A stretch of DNA of 64,000 nucleotides from Bog-473 sp963838835 (GTDB lineage: Bacteria > Actinomycetota > Acidimicrobiia > Acidimicrobiales > RAAP-2), in assembly GCA_963838835.1 (NCBI GenBank), contig CAWITA010000036.1:62001-126000 (forward strand). Direction: 5' to 3'. Made by a program: the position numbers and the translations under genes. The notes beneath the pieces were generated by a model. That model ran no database searches. It saw only the letters and a program-made list of their open reading frames with translations, and had not been told where the DNA came from. Positions 35,451 to 44,538 of this stretch are shown piece after piece; positions within the stretch are counted from its first letter, which is position 1; each line of letters opens with the position of its first letter.

Positions 35451-35690
35451 ATGAGTAACGGACTGTTGGTCTTCATCAGTTTTGCGTCGCTCGCGGTGGT
35501 CATCTGGGGAATCATTGACGTGGCAAGACGACCCGCTGTGGCGCTAGCACCGAGATGGAAGGCAGTTTGGATCGCAGGCATGATTGGCGGGTGGTTCCTG
35601 TTCGGAATCATCGGAGCAATCGTTTCTGCCTTCTACTTGGCCGTTGCACGGAAGCGATTGAACACCCACGAATACTCCGGTCGATACTAA
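35451..35690 (+). CDS. Small two-helix membrane protein (79 aa)
   Basis: ATG 35451 preceded by AAAGAGGAAGC. Two transmembrane helices: LLVFISFASLAVVIWGIIDVA and AVWIAGMIGGWFLFGIIGAIVSAFYLAV, followed by a short basic tail. This looks like the phospholipase-D-nuclease-N/DUF-type small membrane proteins that precede other membrane genes in actinobacteria, but no certain family. No operon partner. Confidence 0.65.
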   Translation: MSNGLLVFISFASLAVVIWGIIDVARRPAVALAPRWKAVWIAGMIGGWFLFGIIGAIVSAFYLAVARKRLNTHEYSGRY

Positions 35691-35769
35691 AGCCCCTCCC
35701 TTGGCGAGAAGCTGAACCTAAAAGATCGGCTCATCGGTCATTGAGCCCTGGGGAAGGCAGAATGTGAAA

Positions 35770-36047
35770 AGCGCTGACCTCTGAATAGATGACCTCAGCA
35801 TCTACGCGATCGCGGTCCATAGCCGCGAGGCGAGCCATCGAGTCGCGATAGCCCGGGTCCCGGAAGCCTCCATGTCCCAATCTTCCAAGGATAGTTTGCG
35901 TCCTTGTCGACGGGCTTTGTCGTCGTGAGCCTGCTGAGCGATCGCGTCGTCAAACGCGGAACGTAACCTCGCTGGTACCCGCTCGCGGATGACATCGAGG
36001 CTGACAGCGACATGCGAGTCGGCGGAGATGAGGCAGCTATGTTCCAT
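35770..36047 (-). pseudogene. N-terminal remnant of an amidohydrolase_2 gene
   Basis: From ATG 36047 with GGAGAGG upstream, the frame encodes MEHSCLISADSHVAVSLDVIRE..., the N-terminal metal-site segment (Asp-x-His) of amidohydrolase family 2. Near 35865 the frame changes and continues RDPGYRDSMARLAAMDRDRVDAEVI, again typical of the family, until about 35775, where homology ends. The remaining ~250-300 residues of such an enzyme are missing. It is truncated and frameshifted, so a genuine remnant. It borders the tandem CoA-transferase gene. Confidence 0.7.
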
Positions 36048-36119
36048 GACCTCTCCTAACTGCCAGTCCTTGCGGCGTTCCCAGCCCACACGGCTTGAAC
36101 AGGTTCCATACTAGCTACT

Positions 36120-38615
36120 ATGATCTTCTCCGCTCAACCAAACACGGGGGTCACGGTGTCAGGGGCTATCGACGGAATCAGAGTGCTCGACGCCTCCTGG
36201 GGAATTGCCGGACCGGTAACCGGCATGCTGCTGGCCGACCACGGGGCGGACGTCGTAAAGGTCGAGCCGCCTGGCGGAGACCCATTCCGAGGTTCGCCCG
36301 GCTACGACACATGGCTCCGTGGCCGGCGCAGCGTTGAGCTCGACCTCACCCGCGACGAGGACCGCACAACGTTTCACGATCTCGCGCGCACCGCTGACGT
36401 GGTCCTCGAGAGCTGGGCCCCGGGAGTCGCAACCAAGTTAGGAGTGGATGCCGCGACGCTGCTCGAACTCAATCCTCGCGCCATCGTCTGCTCGCTCTCG
36501 GCATACGGGAATCACCCGCAGCATCAGGATCGCCCAGGGTACGACGCGCTCGTCGCGGCGCGCCTCGGAATCCTCGACGAGCAACGTGGCCACTTGGCGG
36601 GCGCGATCGGTCACATGCAAGGTGAGGGACCCTTCCTCGAGGACCTGGAAATCCCCGAGAGGATGCCTCCCGGGGCACCGCGCCCGGGTCCGCTTTTCAC
36701 ATATACCCCATGGCTCAGCATGGGGTCCGCCTTCATCGCTACGACTGCCATCAGTGCCGCCCTGTACGCACGCACGAAGACTGGGCGCGGTCAACACATC
36801 GAGACCTCGCTCCTCCAATCGGCCCTAAGCCTGACCGCATCAAAGTGGATGAGGGTGGAGGAAAGCAATGCGCCTGGCTTCCGATCGTGGATCTACGACC
36901 GGAGGGCACACAAGGGGTTCTTCCAATGCTCGGACGGTCGATGGACTGAGCAATGGGTACCAAACCCTCGCTTCGTACTCTCGAGCAGCGAAGGGGACCG
37001 TCTTGAGATGAACCCATCGATCACCAGCGTTGTTGACAATCCGCAACGAGTGCCGCCCGACCCTGAGAACATCGTCGTCTTGGCACATTATTTCGAGCCG
37101 ATGGCTGCAGCCATGGCACGGTTCCCCTCGAACGAGTGGGTTGAGGCAGCGGCCCGTGCTGGCGTACCGCTCCAACCAGTGCGTACACCCGAAGAGGCCC
37201 TCTCCGATCCGGCGCTCTTGGCGGAGTCAGCCGTCCTCGAGGTGGACCACCCGGAGCACGGCAGGCTACGGCAAGCCGGAATCCTCTACCACATGAGTCA
37301 CACGCCCGGAGAGTTCCGGCGACCCGTTCCATCGGTTGGCCAGCACAACGATGAGATCCGGGCCGAGGCCGATGCAGCCACCCCGAGTGCTGATCAACCG
37401 GAGCCTCAGTCCACATTGGTCTCGCTCAAGGGTCCGCTTGAAGGCATCACGGTGCTTGATCTTGGCTTCGCAGTTGCTGGGCCATTCGGCACGCAGGTGC
37501 TGGCCGACCTCGGGGCCGATGTCATCAAGGTCAACGGGTATCGCGACCCGTGGTGGCACTCCATGCATATCGCCTATGGGTGCAACCGCAACAAGCGGAG
37601 CGTCGGCATCGACCTCAAGTCGGCTGACGGGCAGGCCGTGATTCATCGGCTGATAGCCAAAGCGGATGTGGTGCATTCCAACATGCGTCCTGATGCCCTT
37701 CGACGACTGCACCTCGACGAGGCGTCGGTCCGTGAAGTCAACCCGGATATCATCTATTGCCACACCCGTGGATTCGAGAAGGGGCCGAGGTCCGATTCCC
37801 CCGGCAATGACCAGACCGGACTGTCGCTTGCGGGAGTCACCTATGAAGATGGCGGAACTCGGTTCGGTGGCACGCCCTTCTGGAGCCTGACCTCCCTGGG
37901 CGATACCGGAAACGGCTTCCTCTCGGCTATCGGTGTCATTCAGGCGCTCTACCATCAGGCCCGCACTGGTCAGGCTCAGGCGGTCGACACGTCGATCCTC
38001 AACGCCGGGCTCCTCCTTGGTTCCATGGCTGCGATCCGGGAGGACGGGACGCCTTTGCCACGTCCTCAGCTCGACGCCATGCAGCTGTCGCTGGGTCCGC
38101 TCTACCGGCTGTACGAGACCGTCGATGGTTGGATCTGTCTCGCTGCGGTGACAGAGGAGGAGTGGCAGCGCCTAGCTCGTTGCCTGAACCATGGCGAATG
38201 GATCAGCGACCCTCGCTTCCGGGACCGTGGATGGCGACAACGACATCGAGTCGAGCTGGAGACCCTAATCGGCAACCTTTTCCTGCTCCGCTCGTCTGAG
38301 GACCTCTTCCAGGATCTCGATGCGCACGGCGTCCCGTGTGAGATTCCGAACCCGAACTTCGGTCTTGAGCTTCTCGATGATCCGGATGCCGCCCAACTCG
38401 GGCTCAGGGTCCAGCATCAGCATCCGAAGGTGGGAAGGCTCGAGCAGTTCGGTCGCACGGCCGACTTTTCGGACACTCAGCCCGAAATCTGGGGACCGCC
38501 GCCGATCTGTGGCCAACACACGAGAGAAATCCTCACTTCCGTCGGGTATGAGGAGCATGAGATCGAGAAGCTGCTCGAGGCGAAGGCGGTCTTCGTGGAT
38601 CTGTGGGTCGACTGA
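36120..38615 (+). CDS. Tandem-domain class III (CaiB/BaiF) CoA-transferase
   Basis: 831 residues, two CaiB/BaiF lobes in one chain (residues ~10-420 and ~440-825). Class III enzymes move CoA between acids through an aspartyl-CoA intermediate. Lobe 1 begins GIRVLDASWGIAGPVTGMLLADHGADVVKVEPPGGDP and lobe 2 GITVLDLGFAVAGPFGTQVLADLGADVIKV, so both have the CoA-binding fold start. The catalytic Asp motif (G-D-x-x-x-G) is present in lobe 2 (SLGDTGNGFLSAIG, D595) but in lobe 1 the matching place near residues 192-205 reads YTPWLSMGSAF without Asp. DMSP lyase DddD has the same tandem design with the active Asp in the second domain; function is not implied. A GTG at 36156 with GGGGG upstream is an alternative start. 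Confidence 0.9.
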   Translation: MIFSAQPNTGVTVSGAIDGIRVLDASWGIAGPVTGMLLADHGADVVKVEPPGGDPFRGSPGYDTWLRGRRSVELDLTRDEDRTTFHDLARTADVVLESWAPGVATKLGVDAATLLELNPRAIVCSLSAYGNHPQHQDRPGYDALVAARLGILDEQRGHLAGAIGHMQGEGPFLEDLEIPERMPPGAPRPGPLFTYTPWLSMGSAFIATTAISAALYARTKTGRGQHIETSLLQSALSLTASKWMRVEESNAPGFRSWIYDRRAHKGFFQCSDGRWTEQWVPNPRFVLSSSEGDRLEMNPSITSVVDNPQRVPPDPENIVVLAHYFEPMAAAMARFPSNEWVEAAARAGVPLQPVRTPEEALSDPALLAESAVLEVDHPEHGRLRQAGILYHMSHTPGEFRRPVPSVGQHNDEIRAEADAATPSADQPEPQSTLVSLKGPLEGITVLDLGFAVAGPFGTQVLADLGADVIKVNGYRDPWWHSMHIAYGCNRNKRSVGIDLKSADGQAVIHRLIAKADVVHSNMRPDALRRLHLDEASVREVNPDIIYCHTRGFEKGPRSDSPGNDQTGLSLAGVTYEDGGTRFGGTPFWSLTSLGDTGNGFLSAIGVIQALYHQARTGQAQAVDTSILNAGLLLGSMAAIREDGTPLPRPQLDAMQLSLGPLYRLYETVDGWICLAAVTEEEWQRLARCLNHGEWISDPRFRDRGWRQRHRVELETLIGNLFLLRSSEDLFQDLDAHGVPCEIPNPNFGLELLDDPDAAQLGLRVQHQHPKVGRLEQFGRTADFSDTQPEIWGPPPICGQHTREILTSVGYEEHEIEKLLEAKAVFVDLWVD

Positions 38616-38650
38616 GCCAAGATCTGGGTGCTCTTTGCTCCACGGAGTCA

Positions 38651-38675
38651 TTACGGATCACCTATAGCTCCGTAA
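38651..38675. promoter_or_regulatory. Palindromic operator upstream of TetR gene
   Basis: TTACGGA-N11-TCCGTAA, perfect 7-bp arms (38651-38657, 38669-38675), between the CoA-transferase stop and the TetR start. The dyad has TetR-operator geometry; no T-run follows, which argues against a terminator. It would allow the regulator to control itself, and possibly its neighbours. Confidence 0.5.
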
Positions 38676-38801
38676 ACGCAACGAGACACTCGCGCGCCGA
38701 AATCTGATCGGGGGATGCGTCTTGGCATCTGGTTGCCCCGATATCGTGACGAGCTATGACATGCAGCAGCAGCTGTCCGGCAGCAGCACTCTCCATTTAC
38801 C

Positions 38802-39471
38802 ATGGCTGAGACGCAGCGAAGAAACAAGCGGGACGACCGTCGAGGATCAAGCAGATCCAGCGACACTGACACACGGAACCGCGTCGTCCAGGCGGCTCTC
38901 CAGAGCATCATCGACCTCGGCTTCTACCGCGGCTCGAGCACAAACGAGATCGCCCGACGCGCTCGGCGTCACCTGGGGCGTCATCCAGCATCGCTTCGGC
39001 TCTCGGGAAGCTCTGATGCTGGCCGTGCTCGAAGCGAGTACCGAAGACCTCGAAAGAGTCGTTGCAGGCGCCCACATCGACGGACCGACCGTGCAAGAGC
39101 GGCTTACTCAGTTGATCGAGCTTCTCGCCCGGCACTACGGCACGCCTGAATATTTGGCGAGCCTCCAAGTGATCTTGAACCTTGAGCACGACCCGCGCAC
39201 AAGTAATGAGGTGCGCGAAACGATGCGGCGGGCCGCCGATCACTCAACGGCCCACATCCACAGATTGCTCAAAGAGGCTCTGGGAGACCAGGCCATGCCG
39301 AAAGATCTTCGATCGAATATCATTCTGGCCATTAGGGGGTTCTGTTTTAGCCAGCAGCTCAACGATTCGATCGCCTACGGCACGCTGCAAAGATCGCGAT
39401 CTCGGCCCAAGCAACGAAGGGAGCTGTTCGCTCAGATGCTGGCCCCCTACTTCGAAGCCCTTTCTCAGTAG
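38802..39471 (+). CDS. TetR-family transcriptional regulator (frameshift near 38957)
   Basis: About 222 residues. N-terminal part from ATG 38802: DTDTRNRVVQAALQSIIDLGFYRGSSTNEIAR, the TetR helix-turn-helix start; one extra base near 38957 moves to a second frame that completes it (LGVTWGVIQHRFGSREALMLAVLE) and then gives the ligand-binding helices to a TAG at 39471. Sequence conservation across the indel suggests a base-call error. A palindrome lies 127 bases upstream. It sits between the tandem CoA-transferase and a decayed SDR; a candidate regulator of the CoA-transferase. Confidence 0.85.
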
Positions 39472-39499
39472 GCCGACGAGGCTGGTCCGTCTTACCGCT

Positions 39500-39873
39500 T
39501 CATACCCAGAGATATGGGTCTGGATCCGTACGCTCGATCGGTAGCTGGGCGAGCTGGAGAACCATCTCGTTCTGCCGGTCGATGACGTCCGCGAACTTCC
39601 CATCGGTCAAACGGTCGTCGGCCTCTCGATCGTGATAGAGCCAAAGCGGTCGGCTCGTATCGCTTCGACCACCGTTTCCCCTACTTGCTCCGGTTCGGCC
39701 AGGACTGCTCGAACGCCCCCGGCGGCCAGGCCATCTCGCACAAAGGTCATACGTCCCGGCTTGCCTGCCAGGTTGGTGTTTGTCAGCGGGGGCATAACGA
39801 CGTGAGCACGAACCCGTGAGCCCATATCCCGGAGCTGACCGTACAGACACTCCATCACGGAGCGTGCCGTCAA
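39500..39873 (-). pseudogene. C-terminal remnant of a short-chain dehydrogenase
   Basis: The frame from 39873 reads SVMECLYGQLRDMGSRVRAHVVMPPLTNTNLAGKP and then AEPEQVGETVVEAIRADRF, the C-terminal third of an SDR. A second frame continues after an indel near 39640 (YHDREADDRLTDGKFADVIDRQNEMVLQLAQLP) and ends at 39500. The Rossmann half with the NAD site is gone, so the gene is truncated as well as frameshifted. The break, near 39880, is not marked by a recognisable repeat. Confidence 0.6.
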
Positions 39874-40349
39874 GCGTCATTCAGCAAGACCTTGATGCCG
39901 TGAACGACGCCAAAGACGGACCGGCTCATAGCACCAACTATCTCGCACCCGTTCGGGAATTGCAACGAAACCATGGGCGACCGTCAAGCACGCCAGCCGG
40001 CGCAACCCCGTCGCTCTGTCCTACGCGTCCTTTGAATCGCCCATGGCGAGCTCGCAAAGAGAACGGGAGACATATCCCTACGGAACGACTACCTCCCCAC
40101 GGCGACGGCCGCGGTCGGGGCATCCACTTCGTCAATCGGGTCAATGGACGGGGTATCAGCGTCAGGGGCTTATACGGGCCGGCTCCGATATTTCCCGTTC
40201 GGTGATCGTCGCTGAGTAGTCGGGGACGCAGCGGTACCGGTCGCGGGGCGGTCGCTGATAATCCTCAACGGGCAAGCGGGGAGGAAGCGTGACCCATGCC
40301 ATTGGGCGTTCGCCTAAGATCAGCGAAGACCGGACGAGGAGGAATCACC
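39874..40349. other. Gap before enoyl-CoA hydratase
   Basis: About 475 bases with no supported gene. The expected N-terminal part of the SDR remnant is not present. TGATAAT at 40255-40261 is a plausible -10 for the enoyl-CoA hydratase gene, but no convincing -35 is seen. Confidence 0.4.
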
Positions 40350-41402
40350 GTGGAGGACTATCGATACGTCAAGTGCGAGAAGGTCGACGACGGCCGGATA
40401 GCGCGCATCATCTTGAATCGTCCGGAGGCGCGGAATGCGCAGCATCGGGGACTTCTCGTGGAGTTACACGACGCATTCTTGAACGTGGAGGCAGACGACG
40501 AGGTGCGCGTCGTGATCCTCAGCGGGGCCGGTCCCATGTTCTCGTCCGGTCACGACATGGGTTCGGCCGAGTCCTTGGCCGAACGCACCCCAGGTCCCGG
40601 TCTGCACCCGACCTTTGAGATCAACGGAGGCACGAGGGACGGCGCGGAGGGGCGGATGCTCGGAGAGTGGCACTACTTCTTCCAGAACACGTTGCGTTGG
40701 CGGAATCTTCGCAAGATCACGATCGCCGAGGTGCAAGGGACGGTGTTCGCCGCGGGACTGATGCTCATGTGGGCCTGTGACTTGATCGTGGCGGCTGATA
40801 ATGCGGCGTTTGCTGACGTCGTGGGTACTCGTCTCGGCATGTGCGGAGTGGAGTACTTCGCCCATCCCTGGGAGTTCGGCCCACGGAAGACCAAGGAGCT
40901 CATGCTCACGGGTGATTCGGTCACGGCTCAGGAGGCTCATGCGCTGGGGATGGTCTCAAAGATCTTTCCAGAGGACGAGCTCGACGAGCGCACCTTGGAG
41001 TTCGCCCGCCGTATTGCCGCTCTACCCACGATGACCGCGTTGCTAATCAAAGAGTCCGTGAACCAAACAGTGGACAACATGGGCTTCTTCAACGCGCTGC
41101 AGTCCTGCTTCACACTCCACCAGCTGAATCACGCCCACTGGGCCGAGATCCACGAGAACCATTACCCCGTCGGTCTCCCAGAAGACGGATTGATCGATTG
41201 GCGTTCTGCGCCAGCCGTGGTTCCGGCTGTCGTGGACCGGGTCCGGGCCACGGATCCGGTCGAAGTAGGACACGGACGTGTCGTCGAACACAGGAGGAGG
41301 AGAATGCGGACGTCGGATGGCTGGTGTGTCGCTGGAACGGCGAGGAGGAAGGATCAGCGATGCCGGATGCAAAGCAATCGCGGGACGTCAAGGCCGAACT
41401 GA
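40350..41402 (+). CDS. Enoyl-CoA hydratase/isomerase family protein (C-terminus possibly frameshifted)
   Basis: Crotonase-fold protein from GTG 40350, preceded by GAGGAGG. SGAGPMFSSGHDMG near residue 60 forms the first oxyanion-hole segment, and VQGTVFAAGLMLMWACDLIVAADNAAFAD near 127 the second, with AAG in place of the usual GGG. LGMCGVEYFAHPWEFG near 165 carries a candidate catalytic Glu. Family members are ~260-300 residues; the 350-codon frame runs 43 bases into the aldolase gene with an Arg-rich, non-conserved tail after ~residue 300, so a frameshift near 41240 or a late random stop is likely. It is the first gene of a pair with the aldolase. Confidence 0.85.
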   Translation: MEDYRYVKCEKVDDGRIARIILNRPEARNAQHRGLLVELHDAFLNVEADDEVRVVILSGAGPMFSSGHDMGSAESLAERTPGPGLHPTFEINGGTRDGAEGRMLGEWHYFFQNTLRWRNLRKITIAEVQGTVFAAGLMLMWACDLIVAADNAAFADVVGTRLGMCGVEYFAHPWEFGPRKTKELMLTGDSVTAQEAHALGMVSKIFPEDELDERTLEFARRIAALPTMTALLIKESVNQTVDNMGFFNALQSCFTLHQLNHAHWAEIHENHYPVGLPEDGLIDWRSAPAVVPAVVDRVRATDPVEVGHGRVVEHRRRRMRTSDGWCVAGTARRKDQRCRMQSNRGTSRPN

Positions 41403-42103
41403 TCGCCGAGGTGGCCCGCTCGGCCAAGACGCTCTGGGACCTCGAACTGACCTCCGGTCTCGATGCGGGTGACACCAGCTTGCGGGACCCCGAAACCGGC
41501 ACCATTTACATTCTGCCGAGACCAGACCCAGAGCGGCCGTTCGCCAACTGGAGTCAGATAGGCGAGGACGACATCGCTGTCGTCGATCGTGACGGCAAGG
41601 TGATCCTCGACGACGGCATGGAGCCGACCGTCGAATTGGACACGCACCTCGGCATCTACGACGCCCGACCGGATGTTCACGCCATCGTCCACAGCCACGG
41701 CGAATGGTCGCAGATCTTCTCGGTCATGCGGTGGGATATCCCGACCTACACCTCCGAGACCTACCTCGTTGCCGGCTTGGGTCCGATCAGGTGCGCACCG
41801 TCGGGCGGAGTGGCGACCGTCGAGGTGGCACACCAGGCCGTCGAGGCGCTCGGCTCTCGGTCGAAGGCCGCCCTGCTGCCTTCACACGGAGCGGTGTGCG
41901 TCGGTAAGACGTTCGATGAGGCGTTCCATGTGGCGCGAATGGTCGAGCGGGCGGCGCGCCAAGCGACGTACATCCGGCTTCTCGGTGGAGCGCCACAGAT
42001 GACCCTGCACGACCTGATGAGCCCAGAGAGCTACAAGAGGATGGCGGAAGCCGCCCACGCAAGGGGCGAGACCGTCGAGGACGTTCTGGCGCGGTCCCTT
42101 TGA
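41360..42103 (+). CDS. Class II aldolase/adducin-family protein
   Basis: 247 residues, ATG 41360 with GAGGAGGAAGG upstream. The zinc His motif HAIVHSHGEWSQIF near residue 108 and LPSHGAVCVGKTFDEAF near 170 are the standard class II aldolase metal and hinge segments; TSGLDAGDTSLRDPETGTIYI near 33 is the phosphate/substrate loop (variant of xGNxSxR). Members are sugar-phosphate aldolases or decarboxylases of hydroxy-acids. Next to a crotonase and a convergent SDR, it may act on a hydroxylated acid in this pathway. It ends 14 bases from the convergent SDR. Confidence 0.88.
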   Translation: MPDAKQSRDVKAELIAEVARSAKTLWDLELTSGLDAGDTSLRDPETGTIYILPRPDPERPFANWSQIGEDDIAVVDRDGKVILDDGMEPTVELDTHLGIYDARPDVHAIVHSHGEWSQIFSVMRWDIPTYTSETYLVAGLGPIRCAPSGGVATVEVAHQAVEALGSRSKAALLPSHGAVCVGKTFDEAFHVARMVERAARQATYIRLLGGAPQMTLHDLMSPESYKRMAEAAHARGETVEDVLARSL

Positions 42104-42117
42104 CCGTTCTCGTGACG

Positions 42118-43026
42118 TCAGCCCATTTGGCCCTCGTAGGGATTGTTGAGCGTGAAGGGCACGTCGGCGAACCGCACCGCCTGGTCCTTGAGCTCTGCTA
42201 CGGACCACCGCCCCTCCTTCTCGATGGCATCGATGATGGCGAAGGGCTGGAAGAGGTGGACCGTCCCACCGGACACGAGGAAGATCCGTCCGTGAATGGG
42301 ACAGTCCTCGGTGGCGAGGTAGGCGACGAAAGGTGCGATGTTGGCTGGGGATATGGGGGACCACTCGTCGCTCGGCGTCGCTGTTCGGTCCGGAGAGAGA
42401 CCACTGGTGAGACGAGTGGCTGCCGCCGGTGCGATGGCGTTGACGCGCACCCCGTAGCGTCCGAGTTCGGAGTCGGCAATCATCGTGAAGGTCGCGATCC
42501 CGATCTTGGCGGCACCATAGTTCGTCTGTCCCGAATTGCCGAACAGGCCCGACGCCGACGAGGTGTTGATGATCGCGCGCTTGCCCTCCCGTCCGGCTTT
42601 GGCCTGCTCGCGCCAGTAGGCGGCCGCCCAGCGCGTCGGACAGAAGTGGCCCCTCAGGTGGACCCGGATGACGGAATCCCACTCCTCGGCCGACATGTTG
42701 ACCAGCATGCGGTCGCGCAAAATCCCGGCATTGTTCACGAGGATGTGAAGGTCGCCGAAGGTGTCGACCGCTTGCTCGATCATGCGCTTCGCACCCTCCC
42801 AATCGGCGACGTCGTCGAAGTTGGCGGTCGCCAACCCGCCGGCCTCCGTGATCTCGTCCACCACCAGCTGTGCTGGCGAGACGTCGGCGCCGGTGCCGTC
42901 GGTGTTTCCACCGAGGTCGTTCACCACCACCTTGGCACCCTCGGCGGCCATGAGAAGTGCATGCGCGCGGCCAATGCCTCGACCCGCGCCGGTGACGATC
43001 GCGACGCGGTCCTTCAGTTCGTTCAT
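42118..43026 (-). CDS. Short-chain dehydrogenase (multifunctional-enzyme-type, 302 aa)
   Basis: SDR with NAD site TGAGRGIGRAHALLMAAEGAKVVVNDLGG near residue 12, VNNAG near 96, Ser in INTSSASGLFGNSGQ near 151 and Tyr in TNYGAAKIGI near 168 (YGAAK). The VNDLGGNTDGTGAD insertion and ~300-residue length match the 17-beta-HSD4/hydroxyacyl-CoA dehydrogenase-like SDRs of peroxisomal-type beta-oxidation, so a 3-hydroxyacyl-CoA dehydrogenase role fits. ATG 43026 with GAAAGAGGTG upstream. Divergent from the P450 across 190 bases. Confidence 0.92.
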   Translation of the reverse strand: MNELKDRVAIVTGAGRGIGRAHALLMAAEGAKVVVNDLGGNTDGTGADVSPAQLVVDEITEAGGLATANFDDVADWEGAKRMIEQAVDTFGDLHILVNNAGILRDRMLVNMSAEEWDSVIRVHLRGHFCPTRWAAAYWREQAKAGREGKRAIINTSSASGLFGNSGQTNYGAAKIGIATFTMIADSELGRYGVRVNAIAPAAATRLTSGLSPDRTATPSDEWSPISPANIAPFVAYLATEDCPIHGRIFLVSGGTVHLFQPFAIIDAIEKEGRWSVAELKDQAVRFADVPFTLNNPYEGQMG

Positions 43027-43216
43027 CGTGTTCGCACCTCTTTCTCAACAGTAACGAGCGACTCCGCGTGCCGCACCGGCGAAGCAAGTGTTGCTCGTCG
43101 AGACGTGTGGTACAACGGACTCACCGGAGCTGGGGATTCGCGATCGTCCGCCCCACCAATAGGACTGAAGTCGTCTCCGCGGTGCATCGGAAGAGCACCG
43201 CAACGGAAGGAGTGAC

Positions 43217-44437
43217 ATGGCACAGTCGCCGCAGGGCGAGAGGGAATCGTCGGCAGAATCTCCCGTGTTCACGGGCAACGAGGAGGGAATGGACGACCTC
43301 TTCGATCTCGCGGAGCCACAGCCCAAGTACATCTCGCTGATTGAGAAGGGCGGCGTGGTGACGCCCGCCGAAGGGTTCACCGTCGTGGCCAGCCGGGCCG
43401 CCGTTGACGAGGTTCTCCGTGACCCGGGGAGCTTCACGTCGCGCGACATCGTCCAGCTGGGCAATGTACGACCGCTCATTCCCCTCAGCATCGACCCACC
43501 GGAGCACAAGAAGTATCGCCGCATCCTCGACCCGCTCTTTGCCCCGAAGAAGATGGACGAGATCGAGGAGGATGTGGCCGCCCGGGTGAACCACTTCATC
43601 GATGCGTTCATCGACCGGGGTTCCTGCAATTTCACAGAGGAATTGGCCGTCCCGTTTCCTTCCGCCGTCTTTCTCGGGTTGATGGGCCTGCCCTGGGAGG
43701 AGCTCGACACCCTCCTCCACCTCAAGGACGGGATCATGCGCCCGGGCGGGGGTGGTCTGAGCCCGGAAGAGCAGGCGCGGATCCGCGATGAGACCGGAGC
43801 GGAGATCTACGCCTACTTCAATGCCATCCTCGACGAGCGCCAGCGGCACCCCGAAGAGGACATCCTGACCGGGTTCCTCCACGCGGAGGTGGAGGGCGAC
43901 AAGCTGACCCGCGAGGAGATCCTCGACATCTGCTTCCTCTTCTTGATCGCGGGGCTGGATACCGTCACCGACTCCCTCACCTGCTTCTTCGCCTATCTGA
44001 GCCAGCACCCGGAGCACCGCCAGCAGATCGTGGACGACCCGGACGTGATTCCCAGGGCTGTCGAGGAGATGCTGCGGTGGGAGACGCCGGTGGCTGGGAC
44101 CGCCCGATTGGCCACGGCCGACCGGGAAGTCGCTGGGTGCCCGATCTCGGCGGGCAGCATCGTGTTCGTCTCGATCGGGGCTGCGAACGTCGATCCGGGC
44201 GAGTTCGAGGATTCGATGCATGTGCGGTTCGATCGAGAGGTGAATCGCCACCTTGCCTTCGGTGGTGGGGTGCACCGGTGCCTCGGTTCGCACCTGGCGC
44301 GCCGAGAACTCCGGCTCGCCCTGCGGGAGTGGCACCGCCGCATCCCCCGCTACGAGCTGAAGCCCGGGATCGAACTGGAGTACCCGCCGGGGCTTCGTAT
44401 GGTGCAGAACCTGGACCTCGTCTGGCCCACGGGTTAG
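43217..44437 (+). CDS. Cytochrome P450
   Basis: 406-residue soluble bacterial P450 monooxygenase. Key parts: I-helix AGLDTVTD near residue 245-252 (oxygen-activating Asp-Thr), K-helix Glu-x-x-Arg in EEMLRW near 283, and the haem loop FGGGVHRCLGSHLARRELR with ligand C355. The P(L)SIDPPEHKKYRR segment near 93 is the usual C-helix. ATG 43217 with GGAAGGAG upstream. It is divergent from the SDR and convergent with the amidohydrolase, so it would hydroxylate an intermediate or the primary substrate, possibly a terpenoid or steroid-like ring; no ferredoxin gene is beside it. Confidence 0.95.
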   Translation: MAQSPQGERESSAESPVFTGNEEGMDDLFDLAEPQPKYISLIEKGGVVTPAEGFTVVASRAAVDEVLRDPGSFTSRDIVQLGNVRPLIPLSIDPPEHKKYRRILDPLFAPKKMDEIEEDVAARVNHFIDAFIDRGSCNFTEELAVPFPSAVFLGLMGLPWEELDTLLHLKDGIMRPGGGGLSPEEQARIRDETGAEIYAYFNAILDERQRHPEEDILTGFLHAEVEGDKLTREEILDICFLFLIAGLDTVTDSLTCFFAYLSQHPEHRQQIVDDPDVIPRAVEEMLRWETPVAGTARLATADREVAGCPISAGSIVFVSIGAANVDPGEFEDSMHVRFDREVNRHLAFGGGVHRCLGSHLARRELRLALREWHRRIPRYELKPGIELEYPPGLRMVQNLDLVWPTG

Positions 44438-44538
44438 CCCTTCAGCGACCCGAGGGCGCGTCTTCATTGTCGTCTCATTGTCGTCATCTTGAGTCGTGGC
44501 CGGCTTCGCGGTGACCGGGCCGTCCCGCGATGCGATGC

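Noticed and set aside
41882..43087. Long minus-strand frame beside the SDR
   Set aside because: Out of frame with the well-conserved SDR on the same strand; no domain.
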